Source: an uncultured Acidobacteriota bacterium (GTDB lineage Bacteria > Acidobacteriota > Blastocatellia > Pyrinomonadales > Pyrinomonadaceae). From it: 64,000 nucleotides of DNA. The stretch lies in the NCBI GenBank assembly GCA_937873515.1, contig CALMYB010000013.1, forward strand, positions 389,780-453,779, given 5' to 3'. The first letter of the stretch is position 1, and the number at the start of each line of letters is the position of its first letter. Shown here one piece after another: positions 11,527 to 19,638 of the stretch. The position numbers and the translations under genes are program-made. The notes beneath the pieces were generated by a model. That model had not been told where the DNA came from, made no database searches, and saw nothing but the letters and a program-made list of their open reading frames with translations.

Positions 11527-12333
11527 ATGAACGAAAAACGATTGCCCGCAGGCTTCGAAACATTTGTCGAACAAGTTCTGACCGAGGCCGAATCGGTCGA
11601 GGGGCATCTAACGCCCAGAGAAATGCGCTTTCTGGCTTTACTGGCGGCCGTTCCCACGGCAGAAGGCGGGATCCTTGAGATCGGTTCGTTCAAGGGCAGG
11701 TCAACGAGCATCCTGGCGCGTGCGGCCGCCCTCGCCGACGGTGAGACGATTCACGCGGTCGATCCGATGACGGCACCTTCCGAGACCGATCCCGACCTCG
11801 GAGGTGCGAAAGATTCGCTTTCTGACTTTCGGCGGAACATCGAGACGATGGGCGTTTCAGACCGCGTCGAACTTCACCAGACTTTTTCTTACGAGCTTGC
11901 GAAAACATGGGACGCACCTTTGCGGCTTCTGTGGATAGACGGTGACCACACGTACGAAGGCACGCGTCTCGACATCGAAGGATTTGGCCCGCATCTTGTC
12001 GATAAAGGCATTGTTGCGATGCACGACGTTCTGCATGAGTTCGATGGCGGCGTGCGCGTGATGATGGAGCACGTTCTGCTTTCGCCGAACTTCGGGGCCT
12101 GCGGATTTGTCGGCTCGATCGGCTGGGCGCAGTTCCTTGAAGACGCGAACGAGGCCGCGAAATATCGCTCCCTGAAACTCAAGCTCTATAAAAAACTTTC
12201 GAGGCTGATACCGCTCATCACGCTTCGCAAGGGCGAGCTATCTGCGCAAGAGAAAAAGCAGTTCAAACTCTGGCGAACATTCGTCCCGCATAAGGAGATC
12301 AAGCCGCAGGATTGGCTCGATCAAGTGCTCTAG
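11527..12333 (+). CDS. Class I SAM-dependent methyltransferase
   Basis: 268 residues. The SAM-binding motif I is GGILEIGSFKGRSTSIL at about residues 45-61; motif II is the acidic VDPM after strand 2, and LLWIDGDHTYEGTRLDIEGF with GIVAMHD matches the Methyltransf_24 family, which often modifies sugars or small molecules. The C-terminus is basic (KLKLYKKLSRLIPLITLRKGEL). The acceptor is unknown. It converges with the O-antigen-ligase-like gene, sharing the CTAG stop bases, so a glycan-related role is possible but not shown. Confidence 0.82.
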   Translation: MNEKRLPAGFETFVEQVLTEAESVEGHLTPREMRFLALLAAVPTAEGGILEIGSFKGRSTSILARAAALADGETIHAVDPMTAPSETDPDLGGAKDSLSDFRRNIETMGVSDRVELHQTFSYELAKTWDAPLRLLWIDGDHTYEGTRLDIEGFGPHLVDKGIVAMHDVLHEFDGGVRVMMEHVLLSPNFGACGFVGSIGWAQFLEDANEAAKYRSLKLKLYKKLSRLIPLITLRKGELSAQEKKQFKLWRTFVPHKEIKPQDWLDQVL

Positions 12334-13913
12334 TCAGCGGTGTTTTCAGCGAGAGTGCTCTTCTCCGCGACGGACGGCCGTGCGGCGGCAACGCCAAATG
12401 CCATTATCAGGAAGAAGACCATCGCTACCTCGCTGTCGCCAAGATTCCAATGGACAAGTCCGCTGGTCGTGAACCCGACGAGCGCGCCGGAAGCGCCAAG
12501 CAGTACGCCGAAGCGATGAGCGTCTTTGCCGCGAGCGTCGCGCAGTCCACGCAAAAAGATCCGAGCGAGACAGAACAGCACACACAGCCATAAGAGGAGC
12601 TCGGGAACACCGCGTTCGACGGCGAGCTGCACCGGCGTCGAATGGAAATGCCCCATCGGCTGCCAGCCTTTGTCGAACATTCCCCATTCTTCCCAATGTT
12701 TCTGGAACGAGTTCATCCCGACGCCGACCAGAAGATGCCTCGGCGACTCGGTCAGCAAGCGATAGCCATCGCGCCACATCATCTCGCGGTATTTTGTCGA
12801 ATCGTCCTTTGAGTCAAAGAACCCGACATCGCGCGACTCGTGCAGGAACAAGAGCCCGCCGAAAATGACGGGGATCGCGACGACGAAGGCTGCGATCAGA
12901 AGCTTTTTCTTCGCCGACAACAGCACGATCACGAGTGCCGCGACCATAAAGCCAAGCTGCGATGCCCGCGTTACCGTAAAGAGCAAGGCGAGGCAGGCGA
13001 GCGCAAGTGTGGCGGCAAGGAAAGGCGTTGATGAGAAAAGGCGTCCGAACCGCGCGAATGTAGATCGCCGAACCGTCTGCTCTTCTTCGCGGCGACGGCC
13101 GATATTCGCGACGATCAGGCCGAAGATCAAAGCCGCAACGAGCTGAAGCATTTCGGCATAAGTTGCGTAATGGTTATAGAAACCTTGCGACCGCCAGTTA
13201 TGACTCTTTTCCCAGCTTGTGAAACCAAGCTGCTGCTCGGCCGATGCGCCGGGCAAAAGATCCGCGCTATCGACCGTTACCGTAAATTCAAAATCCGGCC
13301 GGTAAAACAACACGCGTACGCTTGAATGCTGCCGGAGTGCGTCAAGAAGATCTTGCGGCGTGTGCAGCTTCTTGCCGTCGGCACGAAGAAGCGTGTCGCC
13401 GTCGTAGAGCAAAGCCTTTGCAAGCGGCGAGTCCGCGCGGATGCCGTGAACCTCGACGCCGCGGCCGAGATAGCGTTCGACGGGCGTCCAAACGACATTC
13501 ACCGAGCAGGAGACGACCATCAGCACCGCGAAAAAATATGCTGCACGAACATTCCGCAGATTCCAGATAGCGAAATAGAAGACTAAAAATAGCGCGACGC
13601 CGCGTAGCTGATCGAGCGAGACGAGCGGTTCGTAAGAGAAGATGCCGCTGATCACCGACCAGCCGAAATACGAAAAGAACGCGACATCCAGCAGGCGAAT
13701 TTTCGGCCGCTGTTTTGCCACCACAAAACGCGCGACCGTCGCGAGCGTTCCGCAGCCCCATGCGATCTGCGTTGCGGCGATCGAATGCGGCGCCGCAGCG
13801 ACCATCAACGCGAGAAACACGAACGCGGTCCGGCCAAGCCACAATGACGATCCGCTTTCCGTGTCGAGCCCGGCAAAGCGGTCAAATTTCGCGATAAAGG
13901 ACGACATCGGCAA
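12330..13913 (-). CDS. O-antigen ligase-like membrane protein with embedded PDZ-like domain
   Basis: 527 residues, about ten to twelve membrane helices. The Wzy_C-type O-antigen ligase/polymerase core is suggested by the long hydrophobic array, the periplasmic loop with HNWRSQGFYNHYATYAEM and the LLVGVGMNSFQKHWEEWG...GHFHSTPVQLAVERGVPELL segment, which carries the conserved late His and Arg/Gly. Between early helices, residues about 150-215 read as a PDZ domain (GVEVHGIRADSPLAKALL, DGDTLLRADGKKL, then an alpha helix and beta strands). Such a domain is not standard for this family. It follows cdaR after five bases, so it belongs to the cdaA operon. Confidence 0.78.
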   Translation of the reverse strand: MPMSSFIAKFDRFAGLDTESGSSLWLGRTAFVFLALMVAAAPHSIAATQIAWGCGTLATVARFVVAKQRPKIRLLDVAFFSYFGWSVISGIFSYEPLVSLDQLRGVALFLVFYFAIWNLRNVRAAYFFAVLMVVSCSVNVVWTPVERYLGRGVEVHGIRADSPLAKALLYDGDTLLRADGKKLHTPQDLLDALRQHSSVRVLFYRPDFEFTVTVDSADLLPGASAEQQLGFTSWEKSHNWRSQGFYNHYATYAEMLQLVAALIFGLIVANIGRRREEEQTVRRSTFARFGRLFSSTPFLAATLALACLALLFTVTRASQLGFMVAALVIVLLSAKKKLLIAAFVVAIPVIFGGLLFLHESRDVGFFDSKDDSTKYREMMWRDGYRLLTESPRHLLVGVGMNSFQKHWEEWGMFDKGWQPMGHFHSTPVQLAVERGVPELLLWLCVLFCLARIFLRGLRDARGKDAHRFGVLLGASGALVGFTTSGLVHWNLGDSEVAMVFFLIMAFGVAAARPSVAEKSTLAENTAD

Positions 13914-13918
13914 GGGAT

Positions 13919-14812
13919 CTAGAGAACTTTTGTGGACTTCACGACGACGGAATTCACCATTTCAGCGGGCAGAGTCACCTGCGGTGTGTCATCGGCCTCG
14001 AACGTGATCTTGAAATCGTCGGCCTTGCGTTTCTGCAGCAAACTCGTCGGGCCGTAGAGCGTAACGCGGACGCTCTTGCCGTGAGTCGTCGGGACGACGA
14101 ACGTCTTTTCGATACGCTTTTCACCGACGCGAAACGTTACGGTGACATCCCCGCGTTGGATCGTCGCTTTTGAGTCCGTAACGGCAAGCGGTTGGATGAG
14201 GGTGAAATCACCGGTCCGCCCTTTCAGATCGACCTTCTCGGTCGAGATCGCATCGAGCTTATCCAAAACGCTCTCCGGGCCGCGAACCATTATTCGTGAT
14301 GGTGTCGCGGTGCGTGAATATACTTCGAGATTCGATGCGAGGTCGCCGGTCGTTTCGATCTTGACCGGAACTTCCTTTTCCTCGACGCGTTCGAGCTTGA
14401 CCTGCACGCGGTTCGGCCAGATATCGTCGATCTTTACGCCCGCCGGCAGCGGGACAAAGACGTTTGCCGGCGTGAGCGTGACCGTCCGTTCACCCGGCTC
14501 GAGGCCGCTAAGATCGACCGACGCAGACAGAGAATCGATCTGGTTGATCTTTCGTGCGTCGCCGCTCAGGACGAGATCGATCGTGTTGATCTCGGAATCC
14601 GTGATCGTGTTGTCAGAGCTTCGCATCGACAGTCGCACGTTGCTGAATCTTGCCGTCATCGGTTTGCTCAGGCCGGTGACCGCGAACCACAATGCAAGCG
14701 TGATCGCGAGGGCGAGCAGCTTCAGATGCCAGTCCTCCACGAAGACCTTTCGCAAGATCTTTTTCGCGAAGGCTACCGACGGATCGGGTTTTCGTTTCGT
14801 GTCGGTCTCCAT
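13919..14812 (-). CDS. cdaR: YbbR-domain protein, CdaR-like
   Basis: CdaR is the membrane-anchored regulator of the diadenylate cyclase CdaA. 297 residues: a short cytoplasmic N-terminus, one membrane helix near residues 30-50 (LKLLALAITLALWFAVTG), then about three YbbR beta-domains outside the membrane. The repeats show the typical pattern of PVKIETTGDLASN, PSRIMVRGPESVLDKL and VDLKGRTGDF. It begins two bases after the cdaA stop, the usual gene order, and is followed five bases later by the ligase-like gene. Confidence 0.88.
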   Translation of the reverse strand: METDTKRKPDPSVAFAKKILRKVFVEDWHLKLLALAITLALWFAVTGLSKPMTARFSNVRLSMRSSDNTITDSEINTIDLVLSGDARKINQIDSLSASVDLSGLEPGERTVTLTPANVFVPLPAGVKIDDIWPNRVQVKLERVEEKEVPVKIETTGDLASNLEVYSRTATPSRIMVRGPESVLDKLDAISTEKVDLKGRTGDFTLIQPLAVTDSKATIQRGDVTVTFRVGEKRIEKTFVVPTTHGKSVRVTLYGPTSLLQKRKADDFKITFEADDTPQVTLPAEMVNSVVVKSTKVL

Positions 14813-14814
14813 TG

Positions 14815-15645
14815 CTATCCTACGGTCGCGTCCGTATCGGTCTCTGAGAGCGTTACGGTCTCGCGGCGAGGTTCAGGTATCGGAATGTCCATCGCCTCGA
14901 ACAAAAGTTTCTTCATCTGCTTCGGATCGAGATTCCGAAGGATCTTTCCGGATTCGACGTATGTGATCAGGCCGGTCTCTTCCGAAACAACGAGCGAGAT
15001 CGCGTCCGAGCCCTCAGTAATTCCGATCGCCGCTCGATGGCGAGTTCCAAGCTCACGCGAGATCTCGGGGTTCTTTGTAAGCGGCAGAAAAACGGCCGCG
15101 GCCGCTATTCGCTCGTGCTGTATGACGACGGCCCCGTCGTGCAGCGGCGTCGTCGGGTTGAAGATCGAGACCAGAAGGTCATAGCTCACTCTCGCGTCAA
15201 GCTGAAGGCCGGCATCGACGAAATTCCGCAGCCCGACGTTCCTTTCGATCACGATCAAGGCTCCGGTCTTTTCGCTCGCAAGTGTTGTGAGGGCAAGGAT
15301 TATCTCGTCGTAAACGCTGCCGCCGAACTGGCCCCGCTGCTTCTTGAGCGGCAGCCGCAGACGGCTCGCGAAATACATCAACGCCTGCCGGATCTCGGAT
15401 TGGAAAAGGACGATGATCGCAAACCCGATATAGACGACCGCGTACCGCAGCACGAACTCAAGCGTGAAAAGATCTTGATCGACGGCGATCCAGTAAAGGA
15501 TCGCGAGGAAAACAAGGCCGATGACGGTCGGGACAGCGCGCGTTCCGCGAAGCAGTTTGATGACGACATAGACAATGGCAAAAACGAGCGCAATATCAAC
15601 GAGATTGCGCAGAGTTGCTATTGTCAAAATATCGCGAAACTGCAT
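14815..15645 (-). CDS. cdaA: Diadenylate cyclase CdaA
   Basis: CdaA joins two ATP into cyclic di-AMP, a second messenger for potassium, osmotic and cell-wall control. 276 residues, normal length. Three membrane helices occupy the first 90 residues. The DAC (DisA_N) domain follows, with HDGAVVIQHERIAAAAVFLPL (DGA motif) near residue 170 and GTRHRAAIGITEGSDA (RHR motif) near 205, the catalytic signatures. It is first in a minus-strand operon with cdaR and the PDZ-containing ligase-like gene. In Firmicutes the third gene is usually glmM, which is absent here. Confidence 0.94.
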   Translation of the reverse strand: MQFRDILTIATLRNLVDIALVFAIVYVVIKLLRGTRAVPTVIGLVFLAILYWIAVDQDLFTLEFVLRYAVVYIGFAIIVLFQSEIRQALMYFASRLRLPLKKQRGQFGGSVYDEIILALTTLASEKTGALIVIERNVGLRNFVDAGLQLDARVSYDLLVSIFNPTTPLHDGAVVIQHERIAAAAVFLPLTKNPEISRELGTRHRAAIGITEGSDAISLVVSEETGLITYVESGKILRNLDPKQMKKLLFEAMDIPIPEPRRETVTLSETDTDATVG

Positions 15646-15845
15646 CGAAAAATCGCTAAAACGCCGTCACACCCAACCCGTAAAATGCCTTTAGAATATC
15701 ACAGTTCTACCGGTGAGCAGGCGGCCAGCGATCTCAGTAGCCCGAACGTCAGTAAGGGCGCTCTTGTCAGAACCGTCTGCATGAGCCGCTCGGCCAGTTC
15801 GGCAGACCGTCAAAAGTAGAAGGTCAGAAGGCGATGGCTGAGCCG

Positions 15846-16700
15846 GAACCTTCTTGGCTCCGTAGGAGCCGCATGTTCGTAGCACGCCGCTTCACAAACA
15901 CCCGAAGGCGGCTTGCCGCCGACAAGATCTGTCGCTCCTACGGAGCTCCGAGATTCATTTGATTCCGGTTGCTACAAACATTTCGCTCCTAACGGAGCTA
16001 TGAACCCCCGCCTTGTCCAACTCAACAAGCTCTGGGACAGCCCTGGGACAGCTCTGGGACAAACAAGTCTATTGATGTCAACAGTTACGACTTTTGTCCC
16101 AGAAAAATCAAAAAAAATATTTTTTCGTCCCGAGAACCGATCGTTTTCAAAGAACAATATACGCCACGTGTGTTGCGTATCCTGCTATGAGTATAGCACA
16201 TCTGTCAAGCAGTTGTTCACGCCGGATCATCGCATTGAGCGCAATGTAAATGCGGCTGTCTTGGCTCCGTAGGAGCCGAATGTTTGTAGCACTCGATCAT
16301 CCTCAGGCAGTTCGGAGGCGGCCTGCTGCCGACAATGGATTCGCATAGCCACGTCGTTTACGGCGTGGTTTAGGACGGAAAATGAATTCGCGGGAGGCGG
16401 CTTGGCCGCCGACATGTCTTTGTCGCTCCTAACGGAGCTCCAGGATCAAATTTGCGATCGATTCCCAGGGTGGCGGCGTTACGGTCTTACCCTGGGCTAT
16501 ATTCTCCCGTCCCCTACGGGGACGAACCCTTCATGGCTCCGTTAGGAGCCGCATGTTTGTAGCACGCCAGTGCCCCATCATTTCCGGAGGCGGCTTGCCG
16601 CCGATAAGGCTCCGTCGCTCCTAACCGAGCTCCAAGCATTTCCTACTGCATTCGACCTACAAACATACCGCTCCTACGGAGCTAAGAACGCTGCGGAAGG
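15846..16700. repeat. Array of dispersed palindromic repeat units
   Basis: This gene-free stretch contains repeated short palindromes: GGCTCCGTAGGAGCC (15852, 16262), GGCTCCGTTAGGAGCC (16535), GCTCCTAACGGAGC (15988, 16426), GTCCCCTACGGGGAC (16510), GGCGGCTTGCCGCC (15910, 16591), GGCGGCTTGGCCGCC (16397) and ACGCCGTAAACGACGT-type (16352). They are joined by the linker ATGTTTGTAGCA. Order and linkers recur at 33.9-34.3 kb in inverted orientation. Spacing is irregular, there are no unique spacers of uniform length, and no cas genes, so it is not CRISPR. Near 16034-16064 TGGGACA occurs three times in tandem. Confidence 0.85.
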
Positions 16701-16720
16701 CCGCACGCAGTAAGGGCTTT

Positions 16721-17809
16721 TCATAATTTCTCCCATTTCGCAGGGCTTGACGATCCGTCAGAAATGAGTTCAAAGAGTTCGTCGCTAAAGACATTCGTGT
16801 CTGCGTTATAGGTTGTGTGCAGGCAGAAGGTCTTTGTTTGCTGGTCATTTGAAACTATGCGGGCGCAGCCAAAGATCTCGTTCGGGCCTCTCTTGAAGTG
16901 ATGTCCGGGGCCGTCTCGATACGTTATACCTGTGCCTGAAAGCTCGATAATGGCAGTGGCTGCCGCGTCTTTTTGCCGATAGCCATCGAACGTATCATTC
17001 GCGGTTCCGGCAAACGTCGCGGGAATGATCTTCGCGTAAACGTCGTGCGGGCCGACGACATCTGCGGCAGATATATTCTCGCGGTTAAATGCTTGTGCGA
17101 GCGTCGATGCAACGCGGTTGGGAAAGCTATCGAGGGTCATGGGTGAAGTCCGATCGCTAAGCAATACCACGGAGTCAACCGAAACCACCGATCTCAAGAG
17201 CCGTTCCCGTGCGAGATGAACTAATGCGTTCTCTGAAAATGCTCCTCGCACGACATCCTGTGTTGCTGACTTCACAAGTCTCTTATATTGCTCCGCAAGC
17301 AATTTTCCCTGCGTACTCTGAACCCCAAGCGGAATTTCTGCCGGCTCGGCGGAGCGAGCCTTTGGAAGGTTAGCCGTGTCGTGTTCCCGAATCTCGAGCG
17401 GTTCAGGTTGCGCACAATTGTCGTTAGACGTTATCGTCAGCCTGATCAATATCCCCCGCGCAACATCTTTTTCATTTCGTTTCGCAAATGTGAATGCGAA
17501 CATAAGCGGCATCATGCCGTCCGCGCGTACACTGAGCACGTACTTGCCGGGTCGAGCCTTGGGGAAAGCGAAATTTCCACTCGAGCCGCTATATGTTTTG
17601 AGTATGGGCAGCTGCTTCGAGTCGCCGGCTCGGTGAAGAACCAGCTCGGCCCCTGGAACGACCATATCGCGATACATAACGCGCCCCTCGAGTTGGTTGA
17701 TAGAAAAGCCCTTCCACACGCACTCCTGGCTGTATCCGCTCGCGCAGAGTAAAAGCAAAAGTATGATGAGGACTGGGACTCTTTGCTTATTTGGATTTCG
17801 GTGCCTCAT
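16721..17809 (-). CDS. Secreted protein with carboxypeptidase-regulatory-like domain, unknown function
   Basis: About 362 residues from the ATG at 17809; a GTG at 17836 is possible but less likely. A clear signal peptide (RVPVLIILLLLLCASGYSQ) is followed by a beta-sandwich like carboxypeptidase regulatory domains, residues about 35-130: GRVMYRDMVVPGAELVLHR, then GNFAFPKARPGKYVLSVRADGMMP. The remaining 230 residues are not recognised; they contain SVDSVVLLSDRTSPMTLDSFPNRVASTLA and a cysteine-flanked FGCARIVSNDQQTKTFCLHTTY. Located just after the palindrome array. Probably periplasmic or surface exposed. Confidence 0.72.
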   Translation of the reverse strand: MRHRNPNKQRVPVLIILLLLLCASGYSQECVWKGFSINQLEGRVMYRDMVVPGAELVLHRAGDSKQLPILKTYSGSSGNFAFPKARPGKYVLSVRADGMMPLMFAFTFAKRNEKDVARGILIRLTITSNDNCAQPEPLEIREHDTANLPKARSAEPAEIPLGVQSTQGKLLAEQYKRLVKSATQDVVRGAFSENALVHLARERLLRSVVSVDSVVLLSDRTSPMTLDSFPNRVASTLAQAFNRENISAADVVGPHDVYAKIIPATFAGTANDTFDGYRQKDAAATAIIELSGTGITYRDGPGHHFKRGPNEIFGCARIVSNDQQTKTFCLHTTYNADTNVFSDELFELISDGSSSPAKWEKL

Positions 17810-17845
17810 TTTAAAGTACTTTGAACTGTCTCTCACACCATATCT

Positions 17846-18118
17846 CTAGGATAAGCCGTAGAGTCTCGTGAAAAAGATCAGATACGCGAGAAGAATCACA
17901 ACCGCGATAGACAAAATACCCAATCGATCCGGCAAGCTGAGCAAAGCGAGAAGGAGCGCGACAATCGCCGAAACCAAGGACACCAAAACTAAAGTGGCGG
18001 CGAGATTTCCTGAATCGAAGACAGATTTGCTCTTCACATACAGAATTACGACGAGCGAGGCTATCGCAAGACCGAAAGCGGTCGGCGAAAGATGCGTTCG
18101 TATTCCTTTGAATTCCAT
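17846..18118 (-). CDS. Small membrane protein, unknown
   Basis: 90 residues with three hydrophobic helices (about 13-30, 38-60 and 65-85). An identical-strand neighbour follows 36 bases downstream. No family recognised; the strongly alternating hydrophobic segments support a real membrane protein, but short length leaves doubt. Confidence 0.5.
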   Translation of the reverse strand: MEFKGIRTHLSPTAFGLAIASLVVILYVKSKSVFDSGNLAATLVLVSLVSAIVALLLALLSLPDRLGILSIAVVILLAYLIFFTRLYGLS

Positions 18119-18157
18119 GATCTGTTGTGACTATCCCCACTTTCACTGGGGAGCGGT

Positions 18158-18610
18158 TTAGGCATCGGTAAGCACCGCCACGATCTTTTGGATGCGGCGG
18201 AGGCGGGTTTCGGTTTGTTTTGCGCCTTCGATGGAGCGTGCGTGTTCTTTTTTGGTCGTATAGGAGAGTTTTTCCCAATTCTTGAGGCCGCCGGGGATGG
18301 CTTTTAGCTCTTTTGCGAGATCTTTGGGAATCTCGACGGATCGTTGTGCAGTATCACGCCACATTGTAATTACAATGCGCTCACCGGCCGAGATTCCGGC
18401 ACGCTCCCGATACTCTTTTGGGGTACCGACCATATATTTTCCGCCCATATGGAAGATCGTCGTGCGGTATTGCTCACCGTTTATCTCGATCACCACGGGC
18501 ACGCGGCGTTTGCCGTAAATCGCCTCGACATCGAACGGGATGGTGATCCCGGCGGCGTCCATCTTTGGATGTTTTTCGAGCAAGGCCTCGAATGTTTGTT
18601 TGTCGGCCAT
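18158..18610 (-). CDS. YdeI/DUF1905-type protein
   Basis: About 150 residues. The N-terminal half matches the DUF1905 beta-barrel (ITIPFDVEAIYGKRRVPVVIEINGEQYRTTIFHMGGKYMVG), and the C-terminal half the YdeI 'bacteriocin-protection' helix region (VEIPKDLAKELKAIPGGLKNWEKLSYTTKKEHARSIEGAKQTETRLRRI). Biochemical function is not established. The frame is open upstream to 18844, but that part lies inside the divergent galU gene; AGGGGAATT directly before the ATG at 18610 decides the start. It diverges from galU across only 49 bp. Confidence 0.85.
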   Translation of the reverse strand: MADKQTFEALLEKHPKMDAAGITIPFDVEAIYGKRRVPVVIEINGEQYRTTIFHMGGKYMVGTPKEYRERAGISAGERIVITMWRDTAQRSVEIPKDLAKELKAIPGGLKNWEKLSYTTKKEHARSIEGAKQTETRLRRIQKIVAVLTDA

Positions 18611-18659
18611 AATTCCCCTAAAATCGATTGTTCGTGCATCGAAATTAACAGAAGTTATT

Positions 18660-19529
18660 ATGGCACACAAAATTCGCAAGGCGGTGTTTCCGGCGGCGGG
18701 TCTCGGGACAAGATTCTTACCGGCGACGAAGGCTTCGCCAAAAGAGATGCTGCCGCTCGTCGATAAGCCGCTTATCCAATATTCGGTCGAGGAAGCTGTC
18801 GCGTCCGGCATCGAATCTCTATTGATCATCACGGGTCGGGACAAGGCCGCGATCGAGAATCATTTCGATATCTCGTTCGAGCTTGAAGAGCTGTTAAAGG
18901 ACAAGAATAAGGACGAGCTTTTCGAGCAGGTGCGCTCCATCTCCGACATAGCCCGCATCAGCTATACGCGGCAAAAGCAGGCTTTGGGTCTCGGACACGC
19001 CATTTATCAAGCGAAAGATTTCGTTGGCGACGAACCTTTTGCGGCGCTCCTTGCGGATGACGTTATCGACGCAGAGCGGCCTGCATTGGCGCAGATGATC
19101 GACGTTTACGAGCGATTCGAGGCGCCGGTGATCGCGACGATGCAGGTCGAGGGCGAAGCGATCTCGCGTTTCGGCGTGATCGATGCCGACGAGGTCGAGG
19201 CTGGGGTTTACCGCATCAAGGGAATGGTCGAAAAGCCTGCGTTCGAGAACGCGCCGTCAGATCTTGCGATCGTCGGAAGGTATATCTTCACGCCGGATAT
19301 TTTCGAAGCCATCGAGGAAACCAAGCCCGGCTCGGGCGGCGAAATACAGATCACCGATGCGATGCAGAAGTTGCTCGCGAAACGGCCGTTCTACGCCGTC
19401 CGCCTCGAAGGCACTCGCCACGATGCCGGCGATAAACTCGGGTTCCTGATAGCGACCGTCGAATACGCATTGAAACGTCCCGACCTCGGCGATGACTTTC
19501 GCAGGTATCTGCGGTCTCTTGGCCTATAA
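18660..19529 (+). CDS. galU: UTP--glucose-1-phosphate uridylyltransferase
   Basis: GalU makes UDP-glucose from UTP and glucose-1-phosphate for polysaccharide, glycolipid and trehalose synthesis. 289 residues from the ATG at 18660; upstream codons belong to the divergent gene's region. Signatures: KAVFPAAGLGTRFLPATKASPKEMLPLVDKPLIQY (nucleotide-binding loop) at the N-terminus, LGLGHAIYQAKDFVGDEPFAALLADDV near residue 105, and GMVEKPAFENAPSDLAIVGRYIFTP near 190. The organism also carries malQ in this window, fitting active alpha-glucan metabolism. Confidence 0.95.
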   Translation: MAHKIRKAVFPAAGLGTRFLPATKASPKEMLPLVDKPLIQYSVEEAVASGIESLLIITGRDKAAIENHFDISFELEELLKDKNKDELFEQVRSISDIARISYTRQKQALGLGHAIYQAKDFVGDEPFAALLADDVIDAERPALAQMIDVYERFEAPVIATMQVEGEAISRFGVIDADEVEAGVYRIKGMVEKPAFENAPSDLAIVGRYIFTPDIFEAIEETKPGSGGEIQITDAMQKLLAKRPFYAVRLEGTRHDAGDKLGFLIATVEYALKRPDLGDDFRRYLRSLGL

Positions 19530-19638
19530 GCTTCCAAACGTCAGATCGAATTTGCCCATTGCGTTCGTCCCTAGACGGATGGCGGTTCATTGTCGCTGAT
19601 TTTGCGTTCCGCGGAGCATTCGGGGAAACTATTTGTTT

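Noticed and set aside
16034..16064. TGGGACA tandem triplets as iterons or replication origin
   Set aside because: Only three units, no dnaA box cluster or replication gene nearby.
15846..16700. Possible CRISPR array
   Set aside because: Repeats are palindromes of several classes with irregular gaps and no uniform spacers; no cas genes are in the window.
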